A stretch of DNA of 64,000 nt, from the NCBI GenBank assembly GCA_028283825.1, contig JAPWJW010000002.1, positions 372,001 through 436,000 on the forward strand. Direction: 5' to 3'. Below the pieces are notes generated by a model. That model did no database searches. It was not told the DNA's origin and was given only the letters and a program-made list of their open reading frames with translations. Both the position numbers and the translations under genes were made by a program. Origin of the DNA: Azospirillaceae bacterium. Its GTDB lineage: Bacteria; Pseudomonadota; Alphaproteobacteria; Azospirillales; Azospirillaceae. Shown here piece by piece: positions 63,906-64,000 of this stretch (the stretch's first letter is position 1; every line of letters starts with the position of its first letter).

Positions 63906-64000
63906 TCAGTGCCGCGTGTGTTCGTCGATTCTTTCCTTAAGCCTGAGCTTTTCGAATTTCATGCGCTGCACCTCGGCGCTGTCATGATAAGGGCGGGCCA
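63906..64000 (-). CDS. YdcH-like DUF465 protein, N-terminus cut by window edge
   Basis: The last 30 codons read ...ARPYHDSAEVQRMKFEKLRL-KERIDEHTRH and a TGA at 63906-63908. The pattern (short helix, then KLKKxKLRLKERI) is that of small DUF465 (YdcH) proteins of alphaproteobacteria. Only the C-terminal half is seen. Confidence 0.75.
   Translation of the reverse strand, partial: ARPYHDSAEVQRMKFEKLRLKERIDEHTRH

Overview
The window is GC-rich DNA from an alphaproteobacterium, most likely of the Azospirillaceae/Rhodospirillales type. This is inferred from gene content (bufferin clusters, malonate TRAP/mat genes, a YdcH-like DUF465 gene, alphaproteobacterial-style HAMP-less chemoreceptors) and not from any marker gene. 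No rRNA, tRNA or CRISPR array was seen.

Layout. 1-15.7 kb is ordinary chromosome: a chemoreceptor (cut by the window edge), ilvD, a CBS-domain gene, a yceI - cytochrome b561 - yceI operon whose last gene seems frameshifted, a first bufferin cluster (bufA-bufB-bufC), a beta-propeller/PI-PLC fusion, nhaA, a methyltransferase, an Old Yellow Enzyme and an ArsR-type regulator. 15.7-37 kb is a block of nested mobile DNA. From left to right it holds: an IS5 element; an IS701-like element split by an IS21-like element, itself split by a 2543-bp serine-recombinase element; an AT-rich pair of exopolysaccharide genes; a second IS5; an IS5 remnant; and an IS256 element. The IS256 element is split twice, once by a second IS21-like element (again carrying the same 2543-bp element) and once by a group II intron that holds a second IS256 copy. 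Removing the insertions layer by layer restores intact reading frames and equal element lengths (both IS256 copies come to 1424 bp), so the nesting order is well supported. 37-64 kb is chromosome again: a large Tat-exported DUF5695-like protein, a LysR regulator, a second bufferin cluster with doxX, an amidase, an M28 peptidase, an MFS transporter, dTDP-rhamnose genes rfbB-rfbD-rfbA, a second chemoreceptor, and a malonate uptake and use locus (TRAP transporter, GntR regulator, malonyl-CoA decarboxylase, malonyl-CoA synthetase).

Main point of interest. The two identical-length serine-recombinase elements sit at exactly the same place in two different istB genes: the codons of the Walker A (GTGK) loop, with a 3-bp CCG at both junctions. 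This looks like a site-specific element that uses the ATPase helper gene of IS21 transposons as its attachment site, a parasite of transposons. The large recombinase has a zinc ribbon and a C-terminal excisionase-like helix-turn-helix, and two short accessory ORFs precede it.

Other points. There are two separate bufferin (MNIO-modified peptide) clusters, a family of about 130-150 bp intergenic repeats with at least four copies, a host gene that can be rebuilt across a 9.9-kb insertion, and candidate operators next to the malonate and Old Yellow Enzyme genes.
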